A stretch of DNA of 64,000 nucleotides from contig OX411555.1 in assembly GCA_948146395.1 (NCBI GenBank), positions 44,834,065-44,898,064 of the forward strand, read 5' to 3'. This document shows, piece by piece, positions 1 through 10,206 of the stretch. A model generated the notes under the pieces. It was given only the letters and a program-made list of their open reading frames with translations. It did no database searches and was not told the DNA's origin. The first letter of the stretch is position 1. Every line of letters begins with the position of its first letter. Position numbers and translations under genes: made by a program. Source of the stretch: Fragum whitleyi. Lineage: Eukaryota; Mollusca; Bivalvia; Cardiida; Cardiidae.

Positions 1-80
1 ATCTCGAAAAAAGATACCTCAAATATTGCAACCACAGCTTATCCAAGATGCAGCTACGACGCTTAAGCCTTCCATCAGTA

Positions 81-507
81 CAGCTAACAACAACGTGAAA
101 TTGATAAAGTGAGTGATTTTTGAATGATTAGGAATGAAATTGAATGAGTGTATGGAGCAAGTTTTGAGTGAATTCAATCGGAGCCAATCCAACATCACAA
201 ATTTTGTTTACGATGAACAGAATTAGCAATATTCATTGCATCCCTTTAATAATATATGCGTATAAGTGCTATAGATAGCTTTCTATTTCTTCAAGACCCT
301 TTGAGACGCTAACAATTTAATTTGTGTCAGTGGAATCGCAATTTTTCTGTATCAAAATTTATTTTGAATGACGTTATTGGCTCGATATTTTTCAATGGAT
401 TTGAGCGTTTTTTGAATGCTTTGAGTAAGTGTTTGGAATGAATGAATGGAGCGCTGAGTGAGCGATTTTGAGTGAGGTGAATGACAGTTTCAGGATATTA
501 CCAACTG
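81..507. mobile_element. TA-MITE family A, copy 1 (diverged)
   Basis: The element is TA-flanked on the left and starts CAGCTAACAACAACGTGAAA. It ends with the inverse-related CAGGATATTACCAACTG. It is a diverged copy of the family best seen at 37091-37528. The body carries many GAATGA-type short motifs. No coding capacity is seen. CAGT-type ends plus TA target sites are what Tc1/mariner-type MITEs show (inference from the family, no transposase seen). Confidence 0.7.
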
Positions 508-744
508 TGACCAGCTCCAAACTCTCAACTACAGCTTAGTCAAGGTGAAGCTGCGGTGCATTAGACAACAAGTTTCAAAAAGTATGCACCGACTACGACA
601 GATAAAAGCGGAGGTCAGTGTCATCTAAATTCAAGTTAGTCTATTGATTGGTCAATTGATTTTATGAACGCAAATAATCAGAGTACTTTAAGAAGGAATA
701 GGTACTTGAAATTTCCAACTAAAGTTTAAAGAGTTAATTGTTGG

Positions 745-1775
745 ATTTTATATTGCAGCCATTTGGTGTCTTCGTTCCAAGTTTCTCAATCTAGTCCTCT
801 TCTACAATCAGTCTGTACGATTTTCCTTCTTGGTACACCTTTCTTAGGACCGCAATGCGTACATCACTCTCGGTGTGCCCAATGAAATGGCGATTTATCG
901 GCTTCTCCCGTTTCAACCTGACATCCCTCTGGTGCTCTTGTAATCGTTCTTTCACTGTACGTTCTGTTTCTCCAACGTAAACGGTCTTTTCACAACGGCC
1001 ACATATTAACGCATACATGACATTTTTGTCGGAACAACCAGCACCAGTAACTGGATTGAATTTCAACATTCCTGACGTATCCATCAACGGGTCTCGCCAA
1101 ATGGACTGACAGGTCTTACATTCGCAATCATTCTTCTGTTTTATAATTCTGTTAGTTTTACCATGGATCAGCACATCATTTATGTTCCTGTCCCGTCTGT
1201 AAGCTATAAAGGGTGGCAGTTTAAAGACTGATTTCATTCTTTCTGACCGATGCAAAACTTTCATATGTTTCTGGATAACCTGTCCTATGTTAGGTAACTG
1301 CCTTGAGTATGTAACTACCAAAGGGACTCTCTCACCCATCTTACTTCTCTTGGGATTAGTTTTCGACAACAGATCTTCCCGTTTCAGATTATCTACTTTG
1401 GCTAGTTGTTGTTCGATTTGCCTTCCGCTGTATCCCCTTCGTCTCAGTTGACGCTTCAGTTTAAGCCTGTTCTTCTTGTAATCTTCGTCCTTTTCACATA
1501 TTCTCCGTAGCCGTAAGCCGAGGCTATAGGTCAGACCCTTTTTAGTGTGTGGGGGATGACATGATTTATAATTTATATAAACCTGCTTGTCTGTAGGTTT
1601 TATATACAGGTCAGTATAGACATACCTGTCCCCAATCTTGACTGTTTTATCAAGGAAATCAATTTCAGTTCTACTCCATCTCAATTCGATCTTAATATTT
1701 TCATGGATTTTGTTGGCAAAGTCTGCCATTTATTTAAAGAAGGGATTCATTTGCCATGATAGAGATTAAGTATTG
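745..1775 (-). pseudogene. Penelope-like element relic: RT thumb plus GIY-YIG endonuclease
   Basis: The open frame 1729-791 (312 codons) starts inside the reverse transcriptase thumb (motif IDFLDKTV, then DLYIKPTDKQVYIN and SCHPPHTKKGL). It continues into a linker with CECKTC and ends in a GIY-YIG nuclease core (MYALIC ... TVYVGETERTVKERLQEH). This order is that of Penelope-like retroelements, whose complete ORF is normally much longer, with the RT palm upstream. No palm is visible here. The frame is closed on both sides by in-frame stops: TAA just before the first Met, and TAG at 791-793. Past the TAG the same frame continues as IEKLGTKTPNGCNI, the usual end of this nuclease, where a Trp (TGG) is expected at the TAG. 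It is therefore a 5'-truncated, point-mutated copy and not a host gene. Confidence 0.9.
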
Positions 1776-1989
1776 ATGACACATAAGTTGTAAAAAAGTG
1801 CGCCAAAATAGTGACGTCTCAACAGCGTTACGGGAAAGTAGACGTGACGTCTTGTTTTGATTTTGAATGTGTAGTTATGGATGTAACTTAATTGTATAAA
1901 ATCTAGCTGTTTTTCTGAAGAAGGCATAAGCCGAAAATTAAAATATAATGAGTTATATTGAATATTTGTTAAATACCATAATTCCCTAA
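1776..1989. other. Flank of the Penelope-like relic, nothing coding
   Basis: AT-rich sequence. It holds a short ggc-ataa-gcc stem near 1919-1932, but no open frame or recognised repeat was found. Confidence 0.5.
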
Positions 1990-2119
1990 ATACGGAATAA
2001 AAAGTAGCATGGATATATCATATTAATTTTTGTCAAATATCGTTTGAAAGTTGGACGAGACGGGATGCGAACTTACGACCCAGGTTTTGACAGCCGAGTG
2101 CGTTACCCATAAGCTAGCC
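1990..2119 (-). repeat. tRNA-derived SINE head (truncated)
   Basis: Read on the minus strand, a tRNA-like head runs left from 2119 (ggctagcttatgggtaacgc, then a B-box-like gttcgcatcccgtc). It is followed by body sequence shared with the SINE at 22570-22930. The SINE body is cut off at about 1990. Confidence 0.7.
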
Positions 2120-2390
2120 GTAATTTGCGGTTTAACCATTGTAACTACAGCTCTTCTGAAATAAGTATGATTATTCAAGCTTCCTGTATGAAAAGCGCAC
2201 TCTCCGGTTGACCTCTTCTTGAAGTAATCTCTTTTCAAATAATGGTTTGACAGAGATACTTAATGATCTGCTTTTACATACATTACGGATCTCGAATGTA
2301 TTCAAATCTGGTAATCTGTCACCCACCAGCTGGGAACTCCGTAAAATAAAGTATGAAAAAGAGATTGGTTCCAGGACGATTCAACAGATT
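2120..2390 (+). repeat. Composite repeat shared with 22931-23185
   Basis: Together with the SINE head before it, this stretch is closely matched at 22820-23185 in the same orientation. Shared anchors are ttcaagcttcctgtatgaaa, gcgcactctccggttga and cttaatgatctgcttttaca. The last 60 bases are the beginning of a TGTGACCC-type MITE (family B). The copy here stops abruptly where the 177-bp tandem array begins. Confidence 0.8.
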
Positions 2391-2394
2391 GGTT

Positions 2395-3140
2395 ACTCTG
2401 ATATAGAATTTAGTGGAATTTTAACCCTTTTCGGACTGAAAAATTCCTGTTTAAGTTTTTACGTGCAACTAACGTATATCTCTTCAATCTCCATTTCTAC
2501 TTAAGCTCCCGCGTGGAAATATTGCACATGCTTCTGTGACCATATTATCAGCTCCCTTCATAGATTTGTTATTTTGATCATGAATTTAGAGGAAATTAAA
2601 CCCTTTCAGTGTAAAACTTATCGGTTAAGTTTTTTACGTGCAACTGTTGTATACCACTCATATCTATGTTTCTACGAAAGCTATTGCTTGGAAACTTTAT
2701 ACATGCTTCTATGGCAAAACCATCAGCCCTTAGACAAAGATTCATTCTTTGATATTGAATTTATGTGAATTTAGACCCTTTTCGGACTAGCAAATTTTTG
2801 CTTCAGTTATTACGTGCAAATGTTGTTGTTTTTGTAATATCCCTGTTTCTACCTAAGTAATTGCTTTGAAACTTTGCACATGCTTCTGTCACCATAATAA
2901 CAGCCTCGAGACAAAGATTAATTACTCTGATATTGAATTTATGTTAATTTTAACCCTTATCGGACTAGAATATTTCTGCTGAAGTTTTTACGTGCAAATG
3001 TTGTATATTTGTTATATCTCTGTTTCTACCAAATTCATTGCTTTGAAACTGTGCACATGGTTCTGTGACCATGATATCAGCCTTTAGACAAAGATTAATT
3101 ACTCTGATATTGAATTTAGTGGAATTTTAACCATTTTTCC
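2395..3140. repeat. Tandem array, about 177-bp unit, four units
   Basis: The phrase gaatttagtggaattttaac and its variants recur at about 2405, 2580, 2756, 2934 and 3111, a spacing of 175-178 bp. Other shared phrases within each unit are tttttacgtgcaa, ctctgtttctacc, ttgcacatgcttctg and agacaaagatta. No reading frame is kept across units, so this is satellite-like and not a repeat protein. Confidence 0.85.
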
Positions 3141-3235
3141 AACTTTAAGATAAATCAATTTTATTTTATACCGATTTCCTTATCTTTGTATCAAACTGCT
3201 TTTAAATAATGACATAAGTGGAAAAATAAGTGTTT

Positions 3236-3435
3236 TTCTTGTTTGTTTGTTTGTAAGTGAGCTTGTTTGTTTGTTGCTTGTTTGGTTGGTTGGTCAGTCG
3301 GTCGGTCGGTCGGTCGGTCAGTTGGTTCGTTGGTTGTTTGGTTGGTTGTTTGGTTAGTTGGCTGGTTGGTTGGTTGGTTGGTTGGTTGGTTGGTTGGTCA
3401 GTCAGTCGGTCGATTCGTCTGTCGGTCGGTAAAAA
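3236..3435. repeat. Low-complexity GTTTG / GGTC / GGTT simple repeats
   Basis: Consecutive runs of tttg, ggtc and ggtt repeats. Two open frames here translate only to V/G/W/L/S repeats and are artefacts. Confidence 0.95.
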
Positions 3436-3521
3436 ATTTCTTAAGCTCGAAGGACCTTTTTATTGCATTTTCGAAATATAGTCGACTTGTTTAAGTCCAA
3501 TGTATTTCTTTTTTTAATTAA

Positions 3522-3705
3522 TGTGACCCATCACGCGAAAACGGGCAATCTGGGAAGTGCGAAAAGTGTCGACACTTGTCAGACTGCGCTGACTTTCTAG
3601 GGTCGAAACTTTTCGCAGTTTCCTGATTTAATGAATGTAAAATTATCAATCTACCTGAATGTTAAATAATATTTTGAAAGGCGACCTCTGTTTGGCCTTT
3701 TCTAT
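3522..3705. mobile_element. Family B MITE (TGTGACCC type), partial
   Basis: It starts TGTGACCCATCACGCGAAAA and holds the family core (gcgaaaagtgtcgacac ... gggtcgaaacttttcgc). It fades out after the cgacctctgtttggcc segment, without its second inverted end. Confidence 0.75.
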
Positions 3706-4451
3706 ATATATATTCTTATTTTCGTGTAAATAAAAGGAAAACATTAGGTATCCAGTACTTACATAACTTCGAGGTCGAGATTTTCAAATATATATTATAT
3801 CAAATGTCCTAACAAGACATTCAAACCACAGAAGCATGTCGACTAAATTTCGATAACTTTTGACACCTTCTTTTGTTTTGTTTTAGAATAAGTAATCAAA
3901 ATAATAAAAATTTAACTTTAGCATGTGACTTAGGTTTCGATATTACCTATAGATCATCATTTTCACGACCACATTTAAACTGTTTAGAAGATTTATGGAA
4001 TAGTAAGGAATCAGTTTTTAATAAAAGGTACAAGTATATTTTTAATAAAAGATCGTCATAGTATCGAGCTGCAACGTATTAAGAGTTTGCTTATTAACTG
4101 TACATTTAAGGTAGACAATCCGAAATAAAAAATGTTGGAACCAGCTTGATGTCGGGAGACTTCGTTTTACATCGGTTTAACCAAACATTTTCGTTTTTAC
4201 GTCATCGTCGTGGCAGTACTGAAATGACGTTCGTGCCTATACAATTATTATACTACTACTACTACTACTGATAATAATACTATTAATAATTATAAAGATA
4301 ATCAAGATAATAAAGACAATGATAATAATAGTACTATCTTTATACCACGAAAGTAGAACATTGAGACATTTTTCAAATGAAAATAACATTAAAAAGTCTT
4401 TTTTTTAAAAGTTTCCTTCGTTATCAATGGGAAATGATAAATGGAATGTTA
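3706..4451. other. No gene seen
   Basis: AT-rich intergenic sequence with a short tac microsatellite near 4252-4268 and at-rich aat/gat runs. No convincing coding or RNA gene. Confidence 0.5.
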
Positions 4452-5115
4452 ACAAGAGGCCCAAGAGGGCCTGTATTGCTCCACTGGCTTTAAAATCTTT
4501 TGACTTTCATTAAATAAAGCTTACTTTAAATGAATACATTAACACTCCGATATCTCCTAATAATGATAAACTGGTCCTGGTCCATATTTCACCAAATTAC
4601 TCAATCACAATGAACCTGCAACCCTTTACCCATCTTATTAAAACATAAGGTTCAGAAGATGTCATTCAAAGATTTTGGGCTCAAAATAGGCCCCGTCTGC
4701 CACGCCCATATTTATGGACCAATCAAAATTTCTTGAACAATTTAGGTAAAAAGTCACCCAAGAAACATTCTGGTAAAGTTTCATTGGAATTGGCTGAGTG
4801 GTTCCCGAGGAGATATCGTTCAAAGATTTTGGCCTCAAAATAAGCCCCGCCAAGCCACACCCAAATTTATGGGTCAATCAAAATTTAGCAAATAATTTTT
4901 GAAAAGAGACACGCAAGGAACATTCTGGTAAAATATCATTGAAATCAGCAGAGTGGTTCAGGAGAAACTGTCATTTGAAAATTTCGGGCTCAAAATAAGC
5001 CCCGCCCTGCCACGTCCATATTTAAGGACCAATCAAAATTTCTTGAACAATTTAAGTCAAGGGTCAACCAAGGAACATTCTGTTAAAATTTCATTAAAAC
5101 CAGCCCACAAACTAC
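4452..5115. repeat. Bivalve-type repeat with about 155-bp internal tandem units
   Basis: It opens with aacaagaggcccaagagggc. It contains three tandem units starting near 4657, 4818 and 4968, each with gctcaaaata(a/g)gccccg, then cca(c)gcccatatttatgg, then gaacattctggtaaa. I recognise this opening from bivalve genomes (general familiarity, not searched). Frames through the units are artefacts. Confidence 0.7.
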
Positions 5116-5395
5116 CTATCTTTGACTATTGCTGTAAAATTTGGTGGAAAAGTTCTAAGCATAGAACCTCCAAATTGTCTGTCCTTTAGAAAAAATTGTA
5201 AGCATTGTAAAATAATTGCTTCATTTCAAACGTAAGATAAGTCGAAATTCTTTTACGTAAAGAAATTTTGCTGGTAATTTTATAACCAAAGTTTATAACC
5301 TGTTTTGTCAATATGTACATTCCAGGACAATGTTTGTCTACCTGGAAACCTAATATTTTATGAGACTCAACAATTTCGATAAAAATATTAATTCA

Positions 5396-5779
5396 GCAAT
5401 AAGCCGAACAAGTGCTGTTTGACTCGAGTGTTTTCTCTAAAGCTGACTGGTGATTCGCTAATACACCATTTTTATCCAAGACTGATACATGTACCAATTG
5501 TTTATACACATGAGGTTGAACAAATTTTGAAAGAGTCGACAATATTGATAACGGACGATATCTATTAGGATCTTCTTTTTCTGCGCCTTTTTATAATGGA
5601 AGAACATATGTTTCTTTTAGTGCATTTGTAAATATTCCCTTTGAAATGTTTTTGTTAATTATAGAATTTATTGGTAAGACGATTGGATCGCCACAGGATT
5701 TTAAAACTTTGGCACTAGCTCCGTCAGTTCCAGAAGATTTCGTAAAGGCACTTACTCTTGCAAAGGCACTTTCGACATT
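5396..5779 (-). pseudogene. Non-LTR retrotransposon reverse transcriptase relic
   Basis: One minus-strand frame reads through RT motifs of the Jockey/CR1/L2 kind. They are GTDGASAKVLKSCGD, then a helix, then GIFTNALKETYVLPL, then KGAEKEDPNRYRPLSILSTL, then SKF and a NHQS segment. A TAA (5591-5593) sits where F or Y is usual before KG. Only the N-terminal part of the RT (fingers) remains. The frame ends in TGA near 5396, with no palm YxDD found. It is a dead 5'- and 3'-truncated copy, too broken to place in a clade. Confidence 0.85.
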
Positions 5780-6384
5780 TAAATACTTTCAAAAGATATC
5801 TCCTTAACCAGTTGTTAAAACTTCTCATATATGTTGTTTCTAAAGCGCCCTTGGTAAGATTTACTTTTGACATTTTGACTCACAAGTGTTGTTTCTCATG
5901 CTATAAGGGACCTTAATACTATGTAACTTAAGGCGTGTATAAAACAGTATTTTCTTTTTCAGAATTCAATAGAGATTCTTCATTTTAAGTTTGTCGGCTT
6001 TTTTATCTGATATCTATCAAAGGCAAGACATATTATGTTTATGGTAAAGGTAAAATATCCCACCCTTTACAAAATTATGTTACCGCAATCTTTAATCTAA
6101 AATAGTGCTCTGGTTAAATCTCTTAAAGACGGTAAAATGATTTGTAAACTGTACGGGTAAGAAGAACCAACATATAAGAAGTACTGTACAAAAAGGGATA
6201 CAACTGATATTCGGGACGTCAAGGTAAATGTCTTGCCCTTTAGCCATTTACTATTTTCAATAGGTCTTCCCAAATAGCGTTCAGTGATATACTATTAATA
6301 GAATCAATGATATGAATTTAAAACTTTGCTTGTGGCTAGAATAAGTAGAAATACAAGCATTGGTGTGTTTTCAATACAATGGTA
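5780..6384. other. Upstream region of the nucleotidyltransferase gene, no exon identified
   Basis: AT-rich sequence with no recognisable coding exon. It probably contains part of the intron that ends at 6610, but a donor could not be assigned. Confidence 0.4.
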
Positions 6385-6490
6385 AATTCAAAACGCAAAT
6401 GATAGAACTTGAACCTGATCCATTCACACAAAGTATGAAAGTTCATGTGTGAGAAAACCTTACGATTTAAGACAACTTCCTTTTAAAAGT
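6385..6490 (-). repeat. tRNA-like repeat fragment (shared with 37595-37700)
   Basis: The stretch around gaacttgaacctgatccatt ... agtatgaaagttcatgt ... acttccttttaaaagtaa is repeated near 37600-37700. The minus strand shows a B-box-like ggttcaa. It is probably a SINE head. Confidence 0.5.
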
Positions 6491-6587
6491 AATTTCCCCT
6501 CATTCATTTTATGACTTAAGATCATCATAAAGCATATAATCAGCGTATAATTGTGGAAGAAAGCATTGATGAAGCTTTGATAGAATG

Positions 6588-6726
6588 TGTTTTACTTTTT
6601 TCCTTTTTAGAAGCCAACTGATTGCAAACACTTCATAGTTTGTTCAAAAGAAAGAGTAAAATTTTTCGGAAACAGTCACCACAAAATAATTCACACAACA
6701 CATGTCACAAAAAACAAAACCATAGA
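6588..6726 (+). promoter_or_regulatory. Splice acceptor and 5' untranslated leader
   Basis: A pyrimidine tract (ttttacttttttcctttttag) ends in AG at 6609-6610, so an exon can begin at 6611. A TGA at 6619-6621 is in frame with the coding region below. The first in-frame ATG after it is at 6727, so this part is untranslated leader. Confidence 0.6.
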
Positions 6727-8808
6727 ATGGAAACAATAATGAACGACATGCGAACGTATTTTGTTAGATACTCAGACAAAGAAATGATGTCGATATCCGA
6801 CGCAACCAAAACGGTTGTCAAAAGTTATGTAAGAAGATTAAGTGAAAACAGCAATAATTTTCAAATAGAAGACACTAGTGATATCCTTCACGCCGGAAGC
6901 ATGGCTGAAGAGACAAGGGTGTGGAAATTTGAAGAATTAGAAGATCTTAAGAGAGTACCAGTCATTGAATTTGATTTTTTGATAACGCTTGTTGCGGGTA
7001 ATGGTGTTGACATCTTTTCCAGAAATTCTTGTGCTGGTCATGTGTATATAGCCAAAAGGATTGGATCTACATATCAATATATTGATCCAAAGAGTCTTAT
7101 CAGTACATTTCAGTCTGAGCTTGAGGAAATCGGCAAATGCAAACATTGCAAAAGTGAAAGTTGGGAGGAACACCGAACAAAATCAGAAAATGAAATTATG
7201 TGTCAGAAGTGTAATAAGGAGGAATACGATGGGTATATGACCGATATATCGAACGTTGGTTGCTTTCGAAAGTAAAAGAACAAATGTAATTTACTTTTTA
7301 AATGGACAAGTCGATCTTTATCTATTCGAGTGAAGGATTGCGAGAAGCCCGAGAGTGGACCTCAGACGTTAGATGAAATATTCGTTCTTGTTGATTTGTT
7401 ACCTTCTTTTAAGGTAAAAGGTAATGACTTTGGACCTCCTTTCATTGAACCACTTTATGCTGTCCCGAAATCCTGTCATTGTTGTGTCAAATCTGTATGT
7501 TGGAGAGTATCCTATTGGTTTCATGAAAAGGAGATTATACGAAACGCTAATGGAATCCACAAAAACGTTTTCAGGGCAATAAAAGTGTTCTCAAACATCG
7601 CATTTGCACAATCAAATGTAATATCGTCATACATTCTAAAGACGGCATTTTTAAAACATGTAAGTTCTTGTTCCAGTCAAGGATCCGATACACTTGAATG
7701 TTTGTCAAATATTTTGAACACTTTATCTGCATCTTTTGAGAACAAATATTTAGAGAATGTATTTACTTTATACAACATTTTTGGACGGTACCTTCTACTT
7801 AGCGATGTTTTTTTCCAAGAATGGAAATCGCATTTTGACCTGATAAATCGGTTTATACACCAGACTATTTTTCTTGGACATGAACTTGATATTTTGAAAG
7901 TATTGTATGCCAACCTTCGAAATACAACCAATATGTATCAATCATTGCTCGAGAGGACTGGGAAATCAGGTAATGTGTATGAATATAATGAAAGCGAAAG
8001 CAGGAAACGCCAAGCAGTGAGAGCCAGAAGAAGAATTGAGATAAATATATTTCAGAAATACAATCGTTACGAGCCATCTGATTTGACTACATCAGACATT
8101 GCACATACACAAACAACTGGTGCAAATGGAAATATTTGTTCAAACAATAGCAACGAAGGCAATTTAGAAACAGATCGATCTTTAAACAGTAGTCCAGTAC
8201 TATCAGCTAAAAGTGACGAGGAAGACAGTATTTTATTTAACCATGATTTGCTACACGTCGAGGAGAAAATGCAGTCAAAGTCCGGAAGGAATATAATTCT
8301 TCCGGAATTACAGCATTCTGGTACATCTGCTTCAAAAAGAAGTTTAGAAAAGGACTGGAAGGGTGTGGACTTACTCAATGACTTTATAGAAGGAGAAAAT
8401 GTCAACTTTTACATAGGTGCCTCTTTGAATAACACGAGTTTTGGGGAATCGCCATTTGGCGACGCTTTTTGTGAACCGTGTGTTGATAGAGAACCACTCA
8501 CCAAGATTCCGTCTATAACAGAGACAGGTAATATAAGAACAGAAATCGACACCCAAAACACTTTATCGTTTGACGGATGGAATAAAAAACCACCATTGGT
8601 GTTTCATTCACCTAGCAACGTGTTTTCTTCAGGTCGGGAAAGAGACGATGCATTTAAATTTGATAATAGACAATCCATTTCTAAACATACGGATACATTA
8701 TTTGAAGAAAGAATTAAACATGGTGATTTGAATCCTGAATGCGCTTCGAAAAGCGACATGTCTGTACTAAACACATTCATAAACGGAGAAAATGGTGGCA
8801 ATGTTTAA
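6727..8808 (+). CDS. Mab-21/cGAS-like nucleotidyltransferase (cGLR type), interrupted by one in-frame TAA
   Basis: One continuous frame of 693 codons carries a nucleotidyltransferase core. It has GS at residues 57-58 (HAGSMAEETRV), E81 and D83 (EFDFLITL), and a third acidic residue D223 (VLVDLLPSF). A Mab-21-type helical half follows (CWRVSYWFHEKEI at 258-270, SSYILKTAFLKH at 301-312). Metazoan cGAS-like receptors use these three acids to make cyclic dinucleotides that signal to STING; that role is inferred from the family. Two CxxC pairs (residues 138/141 and 159/162) suggest a zinc ribbon. The cGAS zinc thumb is absent. After residue 420 comes a basic patch (427-437) and a long Ser/Asn-rich tail in which LN-x-FI-x-GEN occurs twice. 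A TAA at 7273-7275 lies between the second and third acids. The frame is otherwise intact, so this is a recent null allele, a base error or readthrough. AATAAA lies at 8883-8888. Confidence 0.85.
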
Positions 8809-8882
8809 GATTAATTTAAGCGTAAAAAAAGGTTCGAAACGTGCATCTTTTTAGATTTTTTTTTTCGGAACCGACCACGTGG

Positions 8883-8888
8883 AATAAA
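8883..8888 (+). terminator. Poly(A) signal AATAAA
   Basis: A canonical hexamer 75 bases after the TAA at 8806-8808. It fits the 3' end of the nucleotidyltransferase transcript. Confidence 0.5.
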
Positions 8889-8932
8889 TACAGCCATTTC
8901 TGTTTCCGTTTATTTTTTACTGAATGTCCCAG

Positions 8933-9107
8933 CGTATCTTCTCCAAATATGGTCCGGATTGAACCAAATGTGAAAACGAGACAACTGAACGTGCAGACTA
9001 ATGGTTATCATATAGCAGTGAATGTGCACAAAGGACCTACGGACCAGAGACATTTTATGGATTTCGAGGAAATCCTTGAAGCATACATTACATATTTTTA
9101 TTCATGA
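8933..9107 (+). CDS. Possible small terminal exon, 57 codons
   Basis: A pyrimidine-rich tract and AG (tttattttttactgaatgtcccag, ending at 8932) precede an open frame to TGA at 9105-9107. The peptide (MVRIEPNVKTRQLNV ... DFEEILEAYITYF) looks protein-like in composition. The spacing from K-x-R through an NG pair to an acidic F-x-x-(I/L)L helix weakly recalls a doublecortin domain, but this is not secure. It lies just behind the nucleotidyltransferase gene, so it could be an alternative last exon, an exon of another gene or chance. Confidence 0.3.
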
Positions 9108-9137
9108 ATGATCTCCTACAAAGTATATTTTATGCTT

Positions 9138-9304
9138 TTAAGGGATGAAGAGAGTATTTGTTTGTTCCATTGAGGGATTGAACTTAAAAACCTTATCACA
9201 CTTTATGAATACGCGAAGCGGACCATATCCGCGTATTCAGACATGAGTTTGATAAGGTTTTTAGTTTAATTTTTCCATGAAATCAACTAATACTCTCTTC
9301 ATGT
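9138..9304. mobile_element. Foldback MITE, about 165 bp
   Basis: The ends ATGAAGAGAGTATT and AATACTCTCTTCAT are inverse. The arms gaacttaaaaaccttatcac / gtttgataaggtttttagtt and gaatacgcgaagcgga / tccgcgtattc form a nearly complete hairpin. No coding content. Confidence 0.8.
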
Positions 9305-9950
9305 GTTATAATCTAGTTCCCTAATGCAAGAACATAAAGATTTATCAATAAGAAATAGATATCTTATAGGACTACTTTATACGGAAGCTTACAAAATGGC
9401 TACGTACTCAAAACTATTTTCAATGAGGAATAAAACCAAATTTTTAGCCAACAAAAGTGCACGAATCTTGTATGACACAATAAAGATCGAATTATTTAGT
9501 GCTAGGATACAGTTTTCAACATACGATTAAATTACTCTTTCAAGTGATATATAGGGGTTCAAGTTTAAGGGAGAGATCGGGGATCGATTAAAAATTTGTC
9601 TATACCTTTGTAGACGAAATCGACCTTTGAGCACTCACTCAAACTCATGCACCTATACATTTCTGAAAAATATGTAGCGAATTCCAATTTTTTACACTTT
9701 TAAATCAACACGCAAATTCAAAAGATGAAATAAATAATATGGGTATCTATCAAAGGGAATACTTTGCAAAAGCCTTTATCATTTTGAGTCTCGTAATTTC
9801 GTTTTTCAATCACTTCAAAACATAGGAATTGTATGGACCAGGGAAAGTAGTCAGCCAAATATCAACAATATAATAATAATGAAACCATTTCATGTCAGCC
9901 CTTTCTCAAAGTCAAATGATGTCGTTTTAGCCCTTTCGGACTTGTTCAAC
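9305..9950. other. No gene seen
   Basis: AT-rich sequence with only short chance frames. No repeat family was recognised. Confidence 0.4.
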
Positions 9951-9954
9951 TGAA

Positions 9955-10206
9955 GGCAGCCTTACGTCAAGGATGAAAACATTCACGAAACGTTTTATAA
10001 ATGGCACCTCGCTTACGTGCAAAGTAAGGAATCATTTGAAAACGTTCACCAAAGACTTTTTTGCATCCTAAACGGAGGAAAGGTCTATGCGATATGTGAA
10101 GATTTTTTTTATTATTATTCATTTATTCTTAAATTTTAACTTGCGTGCAAAGCAGGGTATAATTTGCAAACAGTGTGCGCCGTTTTGTCATCCTGAACGC
10201 CATGGA
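9955..10206. mobile_element. Family C foldback MITEs: one diverged copy and one half copy
   Basis: 9955-10082 is a diverged palindromic copy (gtcaaggatgaaaacattca ... ttgcatcctaaacg). 10139-10206 is the right half of another (gcgtgcaaagcagggtataa ... ttttgtcatcctgaacgcc). A further end fragment lies at 10273-10298. The intact family unit is seen at 36640-36775. Confidence 0.75.

Noticed and set aside
1913..1938. Hammerhead-ribozyme-like core (ctgaaga, ggc-ataa-gcc, gaaa) near the Penelope-like relic
   Set aside because: The invariant CUGAUGA is altered, the trailing C of GAAAC is missing, and no stems I and III could be drawn.
3257..3494. Two overlapping frames rich in V, G, W and L
   Set aside because: Translation of GTTT/GGTT simple repeats.
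7272..7310. A small intron (GT at 7272, AG at about 7310) that would remove the TAA in the cGAS-like gene
   Set aside because: It would be only about 39 bases, too short for usual animal introns, and the removed part reads as plausible coding sequence (CNLLFKW) in frame with both sides.
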